In this document: positions 1 through 9,064 of the stretch, piece by piece
Numbering within the stretch: position 1 is the first letter of the stretch
How the letters are laid out: the number at the start of each line of letters is the position of its first letter
DNA from: Doryteuthis pealeii
Lineage: Eukaryota; Mollusca; Cephalopoda; Myopsida; Loliginidae
Reading direction: 5' to 3'
NCBI GenBank assembly: GCA_023376005.1
Contig: CM042145.1
Location: 60,320,190-60,384,189, forward strand
DNA: 64,000 nucleotides
Program-made: the position numbers and the translations under genes
Notes under the pieces: generated by a model
Database searches by the model: none
What the model was told of the DNA's origin: nothing
The model's input: only the letters and a program-made list of their open reading frames with translations

Positions 1-20
1 ACTAACCCAACAGGGCCTCA

Positions 21-310
21 CCTCTTTGATCGTGACACCTACGCAGTTTTCCAGTAGAAACACCTCCTCGCTCATGCAGCTTATTTATATTGGTTATGGG
101 CTACACCCACACACTTTCGGTGCCTACGCGTTGTCATTTTACACCTTTCTTCCGGTTATCGAAGTTCGGTTCAAACAGTTCACGGCAATACCCTGTTTTT
201 GTTTTCAGGCCCATGTTGACACTCACGCATTTCCTTTGCCCACGCGTGATTAATCCGAACGTGGACCCCCGGCTGCTAACATGTCGGCCAGGTGATACAT
301 TACAAATAGG
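21..310. repeat. Dispersed repeat family A, copy 1
   Basis: This segment aligns by eye with 4255-4515 in the same orientation. Shared blocks include CTTTGATCGTGACACCTACG, TGGTTATGGGCTACACC and CTGTTTTTGTTTYCAGG. The pair is diverged but collinear over about 260 bp. Short ORFs across it are not conserved between the copies, so I do not call it coding. No terminal inverted repeats or tRNA promoter boxes are visible. Class unknown. Confidence 0.6.
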
Positions 311-515
311 TTCATTCATCAGTGGATAGAATTATAATAATAAGTAGAAAAAGTAACTGAAACTATCATCAGTAAGAATTAATGGTTAGCAGTAGTATAG
401 ATGAGCTCTAGTATCAGGTTTCTGTGACTCCAAAATGTTGTAGAATCGTGTCTGTTAGGCGACCGAGGTTAGGAGTGTTGCTTTGTCGTAGTACTATGAC
501 AGACTGTTGCAGTTT

Positions 516-1052
516 TTGGTATATAGTTATTGACTAAGCGTAGCTTAGATGCGACACAAAGCCAGAAGTATGGGGCACCCAGTGAGAATCGAACTCACTA
601 CCACTGGCCTGCTAATCTAGCTTGCTAACCATTAAACTACATGAGTTTATGGGATATGGTTATTTACTAAGCTGAGCTTAGATGTGGCACAAGGCCAGGA
701 GTATGGAGCACCCAGTGAGGATTGAACTCATTAACAATGGTCTGCTAATCTAGTTTGCTAACCATTAAACTACATGAGTTTTTGGTATATAGTTATTTAC
801 TAAGCTGAGCTCAGATGCGGCACAAGGCCAGAAGTAGGGGGCACCCAGTGAGGATCGAACTCATTAACAATGGTCTGCTAAGCTAGCTTGCTAACCATTA
901 AACTACATGAGTTTTTGGTATATAGTTAATTACTAAGCTGAGCTTAGATGTGGCACAAGGCCAGAAGTATTGGGTGAGGATCGAACGCACTACAAATGGT
1001 CTGCTAAGCTAGCTTATTAACCATTAAACTACATGAATTTTTGGTATATAAG
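516..1052 (-). repeat. Four-unit tandem array of a 133-bp tRNA-like repeat (T133)
   Basis: Four head-to-tail units; the same base (start of GGGGCACCCAGTGAG) recurs exactly every 133 bp in the first three. The fourth unit has a short deletion at the GCACCCA block. On the minus strand each unit reads TAGTTTAATGGTTAGCAAG (A-box/D-arm-like), then GTGAGTTCGATTCTCAC, a perfect 5-bp T-arm with a 7-base loop and a B-box. The acceptor stem does not pair over seven bases, so these are tRNA-derived repeat units, not functional tRNA genes. Relatives occur at 34.0-34.2, 34.7 and 62.2 kb. Confidence 0.8.
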
Positions 1053-1140
1053 GCGTCGGAATCCACCACTTAAACTTATAGACTCAGTGAGGTCACGTGG
1101 ATTAAGCCACAGCCAATCAAAAGCTCGAATACGTAGTTAA

Positions 1141-1525
1141 CTATTTAATTGCCGATATCGATAGCCGTTCATTTTCACGTAATTCGACATTGACGAACGG
1201 ACCTACAGCGAGGGATTTTGCTGAGCGCAAGGATTTTACCCAATACCAAGGAACAACCAAAGGATCATACCTAACACTGTGGGACACCAAGGAGCAACCA
1301 AAGGTTTCTTCATTAATAATCGCGCTCTGCTTAAGACAAGGGATCTCCGCTGGGGAGTGCTCTCGCTTGAAGCCTAAGGATGGCCACACAAATCGTAACA
1401 CAGACAATGAGATTGAGTACAGTGTCGTCTGCGAGAAGAGGACAGGTGGATACTGTTCTGGTGTGAAGTACAAATGTCAGTTATGGGGAGACAATTGGAA
1501 TTCGAGTATAAGCTATAAACGATGA
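1141..1525. other. Unrecognised segment with overlapping ~110-codon ORFs on both strands
   Basis: Both strands stay open for about 110 codons. I recognise neither translation. A 21-bp motif (ACCAAGGARCAACCAAAGG core) is duplicated at 1242-1262 and 1283-1303. GC content is higher than the surroundings. It may be a diverged transposon fragment or an LTR-like piece. No domain motif can be pointed to and no function is assigned. Confidence 0.2.
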
Positions 1526-1664
1526 GCGAAAGGTTTTCCGGGCTGAATTTTGGAAAACTGAGCTCCATTTAATAAAATACATACTCTAAGTTGTTCGTTA
1601 TATAACAGACATCATTTTAAGAAGTGTGTTTAGAATTATATGTAATATTAGGCATACTTATCTC

Positions 1665-1785
1665 TGAATGAGAAATGAGCGTGAAGTGAAACGCAAGTAG
1701 CCTCGTTCAGGATTTTAAATTAGGTCACCGATTTCCTTTTCAACGGCGGTAACCGTTACACACCCACCAGTTAATATATTTCAAG
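1665..1785 (-). repeat. SINE-B fragment (tRNA-like head side)
   Basis: The block reading CCTCGTTCAGGATTTTAAAT, followed by GGTAACCGTTACACACCCACC, matches the head region of SINE-B copies at 19.6-19.7, 20.2-20.35 and 21.1-21.25 kb. On the minus strand it carries the degenerate B-box-like AAATCCTGAACGAGG. The 3' part of the element is missing. Confidence 0.5.
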
Positions 1786-1822
1786 TATTTTTAGAATACC
1801 AATAATTTGCAAATAACTGTTA

Positions 1823-2011
1823 TCTAATCTTATTATAATGGAGATTGTGTGTGTCTATAACCGAAACTATATCAATACCCAAGTCACCATTCCCTTAATT
1901 ATTTAGGTTACATTCTCCATGTTTTCATTTTTATTTAAACATCAATTATCAATAAAATTGTTTTATATTATTAATAGTGTTGGCCATATCCACATACTAA
2001 TAACATGCAAC

Positions 2012-2072
<61 letters not shown>

Positions 2073-2493
2073 AAATAGTGGTTTACAGTGTGAACGGGAA
2101 GGTGAATTTGCGTATTGATATTATAAATTTGATTTTCATAAGTAAGTACTTAGAATTATTGATTTTTAATTGTTTGGTTTTATCTTAATGGATATGAACA
2201 AAAATCCCGGGGATAAATCTAAAAAGAAATCGATTAACAAGAAAAAATAACTGTAATCTTATTCTTTATTTCCGATTTTAATTAAATTGTTTAATTAGGA
2301 AATTTAGCAATGAAAGACGGGACTAAAGGAAGAGTAAGTTTCAGTTGTTCTATTCTTCGATTATACCCCCCCTCTTTCAAATCTTTTTATCTGCATTGAT
2401 ATTTAGTTTCATTAGCCTTTCTAATTCAATATAATAAATTATTATATTAAAACTTAAATACTTGCACTCGGGGGGGGGGCGTATATTTGCTAG
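1823..2493 (+). mobile_element. Non-autonomous Helitron-like element H1
   Basis: It starts with TC (TCTAATCTTATTATAATGGAG) and ends with CTAG followed by T. A G/C hairpin remnant (GCACTCGGGG...) lies about ten bases before the end. A 5' TC and a 3' hairpin plus CTRR are the established Helitron hallmarks. The body aligns with 18318-18948 and, in reverse, with 36514-37000. It carries no Rep/helicase coding sequence. A (TG)n(TA)n tract (2012-2070) has expanded inside. It is flanked by a 19-bp direct repeat, which is odd for a Helitron (see findings). Confidence 0.65.
2012..2070. repeat. (TG)n(TA)n microsatellite inside H1
   Basis: Pure dinucleotide run. The short ORF across it is an artefact of TAT/ATA codons. 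Confidence 0.95.
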
Positions 2494-2606
2494 TACCAAT
2501 AATTTGCAAATAGCTTTGTTTTCAAATATTCTTATCTAATATTGGTAATGTCCAAATAGATCGATTTGATTATTTCTCTGAATGTTTGAGATGAGGCTTG
2601 AAGATA

Positions 2607-2803
2607 AGTATTATCTGCGTTTTTCGGACTATTGTCCCCATCTTCATTGTTATTTGTACAACGTTTCGGCCGATATACCCTCCGGCCTTCTTCAGGTATT
2701 TCTTGTCGGACTCGCGAACCTTCTCGGACTCTGAAACCTTCTCGGACTCGGGAACCTTCTTTTCGAACTCGGGAACTTTCTTGTCGTATTCGGGAGCCAT
2801 CAC
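2607..2803 (-). mobile_element. Inverted 3' segment of an HHR-SINE (arm A)
   Basis: This is the reverse complement of 2969-3147. It contains three 18-bp units (GAGTCCGAGAAGGTTCCC-like) where arm B has two. It then carries the hammerhead-like block and the tail that reads GGGGACAATAGTCCG on the minus strand. Only the 3' half of the element is present. It joins directly to the tRNA-like head of the complete plus-strand copy, so arm, head, body and arm form one inverted-terminal-repeat structure. Confidence 0.7.
2656..2700 (-). ncRNA. Hammerhead-ribozyme-like motif in arm A
   Basis: On the minus strand: CTGAAGA, a GGCCG/CGGCC stem, then GAAACGTTGTAC. CTGANGA and GAAA flanking a hairpin are the conserved hammerhead core. 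The ACGT after GAA is self-complementary, so stem III could form only between two molecules. This is the geometry described for the minimal hammerheads of Penelope-like elements. One extra A lies between the core and stem II. Activity is untested. Confidence 0.5.
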
Positions 2804-2805
2804 AG

Positions 2806-3165
2806 TTAAGACAGTTCTAAGTGACAGTTATCTCTGGAACCCGAGTTCAATCCTGAGTGAAAGCAGTTAGAAAAATAATTAATTAGCACAACTCCTACCC
2901 CAGCTATGGTTAGCGGAATGAGAACAGGATACCCCCGTGGATAAATAAAGGGTTAGGTTCAAAGTTCCGTGATGGCTCCCGAATACGACAAGAAAGTTCC
3001 CGGGTTCGAAAAGAAGGTTCCCGAGTCCGAGAAGGTTCCCGAGTCCGACAAGAAATACCTGAAGAAGGTCGGAGGGCATATCGGCCGAAACGTTGTACAA
3101 ATAACAATGAAGATGGGGACAATAGTCCGAATAACGCAGATAATACTAGATCGAATTGAGCCATA
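2806..3165 (+). mobile_element. HHR-SINE, complete copy (tRNA-like head, body, hammerhead-like 3' part)
   Basis: The head (about 2809-2870) contains ACAGTTCTAAGTGACAGTTA and the B-box-like GAGTTCAATCCTGAG. A body (AGCTATGGTTAGCGGAATGA ... CCCGTGGATAAATAAAGGG) follows. Then come 18-bp GAGTCCGA repeats and the hammerhead-like block, ending near CAGATAATACT. The same order of parts is seen on the minus strand at 52842-53165 and 62920-63205. Short ORFs here are not coding. Confidence 0.65.
3054..3098 (+). ncRNA. Hammerhead-ribozyme-like motif in arm B
   Basis: AATAC, CTGAAGA, GGTCG, a loop, CGGCC, then GAAACGTT and GTAC. Stem I is TAC/GTA (three pairs) immediately next to the core and weak beyond it. 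Stem II has one G-T pair. The ACGT stem III is palindromic. The core is intact, with one extra A before stem II. Confidence 0.5.
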
Positions 3166-3167
3166 GA

Positions 3168-3315
3168 TGGGATCTTACCGAATACTATCTATCCGGATCA
3201 GAGTGAACCTGGGAGCGATAGCAACAAAGGGGAGACTTCCCCTTTTTCCGAGCTCCGGAAATGGAACCTTGCTACCGGATGAAGTTTAGTACCATACCCA
3301 GAATGCTTTTCGGGT
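3168..3315 (+). repeat. R element fragment
   Basis: GATCAGAGTGAACCTGGGAG, then CGAGCTCCGGAAATGGAACC and GTACCATACCCAGAATG, match the middle of the R element (compare 47180-47300 and 51750-51860). Both ends are missing. It abuts the HHR-SINE directly. Confidence 0.5.
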
Positions 3316-3769
3316 AGACGGTGTATTCTTGGCTACACTATGACGTTATTTTCATATATCTTGACAAACAATCAAAGGGAACGTTACAGCACGTACGTGA
3401 ACAGACTCTCCTCTTGGGAGTCGGCATTGAGATATGATACAGTCAGCTTCTTTTATTGTGTGACGATTGCATTGACAGTGACTGAGTGGGTAGATTCTTA
3501 ACATCACAGTCGGTTTTCGTCTTTTTTGTTTTGTTGTTATTTTTTTTTTGGGGGGGGCACTATCGTATTACCTAAATCTCTCAGTATTTTTTTAGCTTAC
3601 GGATCTAACTCCATACTATTTCTCAATTTTCCAAAAGCTAAAATCTATGTTAAAAAATGTTGTGGATTACGAGGGACACAGTGAAGCACTTAATTGTGAT
3701 GGTTAAAGAGCAACGGATACATTTTTTTAAAAACATATATGTCGATACTCGTGTTCCTTAAATGTACTA

Positions 3770-4200
3770 CCGTTATCATCTTGCAACACTTCCTGGTCAA
3801 AACTGTCCAAGATGAAATTCAAAAATTTAAATCCTGATTTTCTGGTGTCACTTACCCACCGAATTCTTATTTTATGAATAGTATTACCTCAGCTTAATGG
3901 ACTATTCCGTTTTTATTATAACGAAGGGAAGGGAAGAAAAAAGATATGATACACGGAAAAATACAATAAGAAAGAAAGAGTAGGGGAAATATGGAGAGAG
4001 GGTATGAGGGCGCGGAAACAATAACGCTAATCTATTCCAATGGGACATAATGAAAAAATGAAAAGAAAGAAAAAAAGATGGAGAGAGAGAGAGAGATTTA
4101 ACCAAGATTATCATACCTTTTACATATTGAGGTAATTGCATTAGCTCTTAAGTAAACATGTTATATACTGGACCCGTCAAGGAACACGGAACACTTGTAT
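3770..4200 (-). repeat. D element, minus copy
   Basis: It is collinear with 38795-39200, 47330-47660 and 57765-58110. Landmarks are CCGTTATCATCTTGCAACAC, CCACCGAATTCTTATTTTAT, CGCTAATCTATTCCAATGGG and TTTTTACATATTGAGG. No coding potential, tRNA boxes or terminal inverted repeats are seen. A (GA)n tract lies near 4079-4096. Confidence 0.65.
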
Positions 4201-4254
4201 TCATAAAATTATAAAATTATATCTTTATTTCCTCGGTTGGATCGTGACTTTATT

Positions 4255-4515
4255 TCCTCTTTGATCGTGACACCTACGCAGTTTCTCTGTAGACATACCT
4301 CCTCGCCTCCGCAGCATATTTTCATTGGTTATGGGCTACACCTACAGATTTTCTGTGTCTACACAGTGTCAGATGTACACCTGCATCTCTAGATGCCAAA
4401 GGTCGGTTCAATGCCATATACTGTTTTTGTTTCCAGGGCCACACTTCCAAGGACACACACGCACTTCTTGCGTGCAGCCTGGGCTCCGGGTGTAAACCGA
4501 TTGACCAGGCAATAT
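4255..4515. repeat. Dispersed repeat family A, copy 2
   Basis: This is the direct-orientation partner of 21-310, about 4.2 kb downstream. The two copies bracket the T133 array, H1 and the HHR-SINE. Confidence 0.6.
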
Positions 4516-4739
4516 ATATCAAACTATATTTACAAACATATCAAACTTTGCAATAATTAAATCCTCAGGTCCTGCTAGTCAGAATGAATTTGTAATGACA
4601 CAAGTGGGGTACTTTGAAGAGGACTAAGGCTCTATTGCAGTGGATCGGTTTCTTTTTAGTTATTATTAAAAGTTTCATCATTTCCATATATATCATATAC
4701 ACACGTACTTCACCCTGCCAACGGAGCTTAGAATACGCT

Positions 4740-4925
4740 AATTGCAGAGGGATAATGACACCCCGACAAAAAACGAGGGTGTCATGGGTATGACTTTAAA
4801 TTGCATCTGATTGGAAGGCTTCTCTTCTTGAGATCTGGGATCTTTATTTACCCCTTTATTGCCATTACTCCCAGGTCCACTGACCCAGAGTGATAATACC
4901 TACTAGGGTCCATACATGAATCAAA
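4740..4925 (-). repeat. R element fragment, minus
   Basis: GGTATGACTTTAAATTGCATCTGAT, CATTACTCCCAGGTCCACTG and CCTACTAGGGTCCATACATG are the reverse complement of the R middle region. Confidence 0.5.
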
Positions 4926-4934
4926 TAGTGGGAG

Positions 4935-5215
4935 CGCGTAGGTTAATGGCTATTCTCGTATAAAATTGACTCGTTGTTGCGAGTTCAAGTCTTGGACGAG
5001 GTTGTTTGAATTTCACATAGCACTAATACCATTGGGAAAGGTATGCATCCACCTACTCTAAATTCAGCTATAGGTAAATAGGAGGACCTGGGCTCTTTAA
5101 CTCTTGTTAAGCGACCAGTCTACGTGATGGAAACCAGAAGTTAAACCTGTCAAACCCCGTCCAAGAAATTGACCTTGTATCACATCCTTTTCGTGTGGAG
5201 GGGTTGGTAAATATG
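4935..5215 (+). mobile_element. SINE-B (tRNA-derived), near-complete plus copy
   Basis: The head GTAGGTTAATGGCTATTCTC, followed by GCGAGTTCAAGTCTTGGACG, gives A-box- and B-box-like pol III promoter elements. The body has CACATAGCACTAATACC, GGGAAAGGTATGCATCC, GGCTCTTTAACTCTTGTTAAG and a conserved tail TGTGGAGGGGTTGGTAAATATG. It is the reverse complement of 20998-21256. Variable (TA/TG) sequence follows the tail, as in other copies. Confidence 0.65.
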
Positions 5216-5224
5216 TATGTATAT

Positions 5225-5560
5225 AGATCAAATACATTTGTTTAAAATCATTTGTATTAGATAGGAATACTTGATGCCATTTAACTGTAAATCATTTGCA
5301 TTGAGAATAATTACTTGAAACTATTATGGTTTACTAAGGATTCTTATTAGTAACTTTGAAACCATACAATTATGAGCAAACAAATTACTATTACTAAATA
5401 GAAAGGATTAGTTGAAACCATACAACTTTATGAAAATTATTTGTATTCGGTAAGAATACTTGATATCATATAACTTCGAACAAAAAAATGTAAATACAAA
5501 TGTACAGTTAGATACAATTTTCTAACCTCCAGATATAAAATAACCCTACACGGTTTGATG
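5225..5560. repeat. Degenerate tandem repeats, AT-rich
   Basis: Phrases such as ATTTGTATTAGATAGGAATACTTGATGCCAT and, about 190 bp on, ATTTGTATTCGGTAAGAATACTTGATATCAT recur with weaker intermediates (GAAACCATACAA twice). It looks like an old tandem array of roughly 48-bp units. No gene is seen. Confidence 0.35.
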
Positions 5561-5658
5561 TGGCGTTAAAATTAATCAAATTGTAAATTTCATACACACG
5601 CACACGTTGTCATTATAGTCACCACCACAATAATCATACCAGCTATTTTTCACGGTAT

Positions 5659-5659
<1 letters not shown>

Positions 5660-5689
<30 letters not shown>
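5660..5689. repeat. A30 homopolymer
   Basis: An uninterrupted run of 30 A. It could be an old retroposon tail, but nothing upstream identifies the element. Confidence 0.9.
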
Positions 5690-5690
<1 letters not shown>

Positions 5691-5817
5691 CGAAGAAAAG
5701 AAACGGAAAAAGGCCCCCGGAAAGAAAATTATTACCCTCACCCCCGGAAATATACTCCGACAGTAGAAAATTCCTAATAAGAAAAATAATATCCAAATTT
5801 TGAAGTAGCTTAAAATT

Positions 5818-5920
5818 GTAGATTTTTCAGACAGTTGTCCTCATCTTTATTGTTATATACACAACGTTCGGTCGATGTGCCCTCCGGCTTTCTTCAGGTG
5901 TTTCTCGAACTTGAGAACCT
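5818..5920 (-). mobile_element. HHR-SINE 3' fragment
   Basis: On the minus strand: CACCTGAAGAAAGCCGGAGGG, CATCGACCGAACGTTGTGTA, then ATAACAATAAAGATGAGGACA. The CTGAAGA core is present, but GAAAC has become GAAC, which should kill ribozyme function. CACAC and GTGTA can pair as a good stem I. The (TA)n(GA)n tract downstream replaces the rest of the element. Confidence 0.55.
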
Positions 5921-5955
5921 TATTGTCCAACTCCTGTTTATTTCTACACACCGCC

Positions 5956-5984
5956 ATATATTATATATATATATATATATATTA

Positions 5985-6037
<53 letters not shown>
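5956..6037. repeat. (TA)n(AG)n compound microsatellite
   Basis: A TA run (5956-6004) joins an AG run (6005-6037). ORFs through it are artefacts. Confidence 0.95.
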
Positions 6038-6043
<6 letters not shown>

Positions 6044-6108
6044 AGTGGAACTAAATCCGACAATAAGTAATTTTATAATAAAGAAAAACACGTTTCCTTA
6101 ACGAGTGA

Positions 6109-6232
6109 TTTTTGTTCATTAATAATTTCTGTTTCTTTAAACAAACGAAACACTGCAACGTCGGCTTATTAAAAGCCGACGTTGCAGTGTTTCGGTTTGT
6201 TTAAAGAAACAGAAATTATTAATGAACAAAAA
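6109..6232. repeat. Near-perfect palindrome with ~60-bp arms
   Basis: Arms 6109-6167 and 6173-6232 are reverse complements with a single-base indel, separated by 5 bases. Each arm holds the GAAACACTGCAACGTCGGCTT block (or its complement) that reappears at 6391-6411 as the 3' half of a hammerhead-like motif. The near identity of the arms implies recent origin or ongoing gene conversion. Confidence 0.85.
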
Positions 6233-6235
6233 TCT

Positions 6236-6321
6236 GTGAGCCTCTGATTTTGGTATGGGGCATTTTTTCCATATATTTGAATATCTACAAAAGCCGCCAG
6301 ATACCAAAAGCAGAGGCTCAC
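6236..6321. repeat. Second hairpin (21-bp arms) next to the palindrome
   Basis: GTGAGCCTCTGATTTTGGTAT (6236-6256) pairs with ATACCAAAAGCAGAGGCTCAC (6301-6321) with one mismatch, around a 44-base loop. It probably belongs to the same foldback element. Confidence 0.7.
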
Positions 6322-6358
6322 TGACGTTTGTTCACTAATAATAATTAAAAAAAAAAAC

Positions 6359-6411
6359 GAAGGCCCTGACGAAGGGTTGTTAAACAAACCGAAACACTGC
6401 AGCGTAGGCTT
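6359..6411 (+). ncRNA. Hammerhead-ribozyme-like motif with full stem I
   Basis: GAAGGCC, CTGACGA, a GGTT..AACC-type stem II, GAAAC, ACTGCAGC, GTA, then GGCTT. AAGGCC pairs with GGCTT (one G-T wobble) as stem I. CTGACGA and GAAAC are intact. The cleavage triplet would be GTA. The stem III segment ACACTGCAGCGT is nearly self-complementary, which again favours a dimer. One extra A precedes stem II. This is the best-paired candidate in the window. Confidence 0.5.
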
Positions 6412-6714
6412 ATAATTCTCAAAGTCTCCAGAGACAAAAAATATTTTGATACATAACACTGGATATAATTTTACATCATGCCGAGGACGAATACATATCT
6501 TTGTAGTTTGTTCCCGGAAGTCTCGTTAAACATCGCCGAAATGCATTAAAAGTGATCATCAGAGATTTGGGTTTTGTAACATATGTTCAGCCGGTAACCT
6601 CGACTTGTTATTATGCCGCCTCCTTTCTGAATCGGTTATGTGGACTTTAACTAATAGTTCAAGAATTCTTATATAATTGCCCTGGGATACGCAACAGCCA
6701 ATCAGATACTTGCT

Positions 6715-8010
6715 CGGTACATGTATAAAATAGGAGATTCTATTCGCGCGCATTTGCCACAACTTCTGCGCATGCGTTAAAATGAGAGGTAAGTTGTTCG
6801 GTTTTTATTAACAATTCCACAAACGACGCCCACCTAAGTAATCAATGTAAATGAAACTACTTTAGAAGAAAAAAACAGCCAAGCACCAAATAACTCGCAT
6901 AGCATCATTTTGATTACCAAAAAAATGTGCACACATAATACAGTAATGTCTTTCTTTCAGCTTCCCCGTTTCCCACAATCCCGGTACTGCCCCTCCCCTA
7001 AAATAAAATAAGAAATTATTTAAAAAAATAAAATAGATAAATAATTTAAAAGAAATTAGTAGATTAAAGATAACTATATCGGGATGGAGGTAGAATGTGT
7101 TGGGAGAAATGCTATGAAAACATTTACTTACCTGCAATCTTCGGAGGGGGAAAGAAAAGTTTGAAGAATGCATTAACAGTGTTTTATATTTGTTGATATT
7201 AACATTTAACTCTCATTTTTGATTGGTTGAATGGATTATAAATACCTTGTTACCTGCTAGTTTAGAGTGGACTATTTGTAGGTCTTGCAACGAAAAAAAA
7301 AAAAAGTATTCCTTTATTTACCGTTTGGTTTCCTGTCACTAACTTTACCAGACCTAAGTGGTTATTTCACATCGTACCTGCTTATCAAGGTCGCAACAAG
7401 GCATTGTTTCAAGTTTTTCACAAGTAAGGTGAGTCTAGTTTTACCTACTTGCTTCTGAGGTTGCGAGGCTTTGATGTCCCCTCTCAATTGGGGATTTGCT
7501 ATTTTGCCAAAAATGCAATGAAAAAATACTTCTTAATACTTTACTAAACAAAAAAATCGGTGTTGGTAACAATATGTCACCGTACATGTAAAAATGAATA
7601 TTTTAATTTGACGTGACTTGTGACTCAAAAAGAGTGTAAAATAAGAGTACATTCATTCAGCTGAAAAAATAATCAGCTATATTGAATACTAACTCAACTA
7701 AAAGACGAAAACTTGAAACTTTAAATCCGTGAATTTTCCCTGCAATTTTATTTTTGTACGCTTAAAGTACATTCTGATATATCTATGTATATTTATGTAT
7801 GTACCGTAATGATGTTACGGATGAAAATGACCTTAGCGTTCAATTTAAATCATAATTATATATAAGTGTTTTGAGATTAATATTTAAATGATTTTTTGTT
7901 TATAAATACATTGACTAATGAATTATGCGTATTTTATCCTTAAAATGGTCAGCTATGTTTTTCTATTTTAGACATTGATTTATTTTATAAAAGAAATTTA
8001 ATCCCAGATT
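6715..8010. repeat. Locally duplicated segment, copy 1 of 3
   Basis: It aligns with 8045-9000 and 11895-12690. Shared blocks: ACATGTATAAAATA, TGCGCATGCGT, ACGCCCACCTAAGTA, ACATAGCATCATTTT-like, ACTGCCCCTCC, TACATGTAAA, CTTAGCGTTMAATTTAAATCATAATTATAT and TTTCTATTTTAGACATTGATTTATT. It carries about 350 bp (7130-7480) not seen in the other copies. No long ORF. Confidence 0.7.
6719..6795 (+). promoter_or_regulatory. Candidate promoter block: TATA box, NRF1-like site, ATG, splice donor
   Basis: ATGTATAAAATAGG (TATA-like) is followed about 50 bp later by CTGCGCATGCGTT, which fits the NRF1 consensus TGCGCATGCGC. Then come AAAATGAGAG and GTAAGT, a consensus 5' splice site. The same order is kept in the diverged copy at 8053-8135. 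Whether it drives transcription is unknown. Confidence 0.3.
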
Positions 8011-8044
8011 TAGATAATGACACTGATATAAACAACATTCAGAG

Positions 8045-8798
8045 ACGTTCTCGGTACATGTATAAAATAAATTCTATTCGCGTATTTTCGTATTTGCTAC
8101 GACTCCTGCGCATGCGTCAAACATGAGGTAAGTTGTTTCATCCTCATAAACAATTCCAAAAAACAACGCCCACCTAAGTAGTCAATCCAAATCAAACAAC
8201 TTCTTTTTTAAAAGAACCGAAAAAACAAGTTATCACATAGCATCATTTTAATTCCCAAAAGAAGAAAAAAATGTGCGTATATTATACAGTAAGCTTCTTT
8301 CACCTTCCTCGTTCTCCATTATCCCAATACTGCCCCTCCTCTAAAATCAAGATATATATTTTTTAAAAAGGTAAAAGAAATTAGTAAATTTAAAAAAAAT
8401 AGATTTTAACGAAGAACTTTTTTTTAAGGATTTACTAAACAAAAGATCAGAGTTGGTAATGAGATGTCATTATACATGTAAATATTTGCAATTTGGCACC
8501 GGAATTAGCCACTTGACTTATGCCGACCACACGTGATTGAAAAAGAGTGTAAATAAAAGTTCATTTATTTAACTGAAAAAATAATCAGCCATTTGAATAC
8601 TAACTCAACTGAAGACTGAAAACTTGAAACTTTAAATCGTGATTTTTTTTTTTTAATTTTTTTTTTTTTTTTTTTTTATGCAGTTTTATTTCTTAATTTG
8701 TGTACACTTGAAATATATTGTGATATTTCTCTGTATTTTCCTGCATGTACTGTATCGATTTTACGGATTGAAACGCCCTTAGCGTTAAATTTAAATCA

Positions 8799-8841
<43 letters not shown>

Positions 8842-9000
8842 GATTTAGATTTAAATATATATATACGAATAGCACCAATATTTACATGATTTTTGGTCTA
8901 TAAATACAGACAAAAGAAGTACTTGTTATTTTATGTTATATTTTCTATTTTAGGCATTGATTTATTTCCTAAAATGAATTTAATCAAACAGTTGCGAAAG
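8045..9000. repeat. Locally duplicated segment, copy 2 of 3
   Basis: It starts about 35 bp after copy 1 ends and matches it in the same orientation. It is closer to copy 3 than to copy 1 in the 3' half (AAGATCAGAGTTGGTAA, AATATATTGTGATATTTCTC, AAACGCCCTTAGCGTTAAAT). A T-rich run (8647-8678) and a (TA)n tract (8803-8836) have expanded inside. Confidence 0.75.
8053..8135 (+). promoter_or_regulatory. Second copy of the candidate promoter block
   Basis: ACATGTATAAAATAAATTC, then CCTGCGCATGCGTC, then AACATGAG and GTAAGTTG. TATA-like, NRF1-like and donor-like elements all survive despite divergence around them. Confidence 0.3.
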
Positions 9001-9064
9001 GATGTTTACTTTCCGTATTAATTTGGCTCTCAAACTAAATTATATGCAATGCGTCACTGATAAT

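Noticed and set aside
571..1050. Cluster of four functional tRNA genes
   Set aside because: The T-arm is perfect but the 7-bp acceptor stem does not form, and relatives are dispersed as repeats.
7100..7173. Minus-strand first exon (ATG, short frame, CAG/GTAAGT donor)
   Set aside because: The donor is a good match, but there is no acceptor or downstream exon I can support, the frame is 14 codons, and copies 2 and 3 of the segment lack it.
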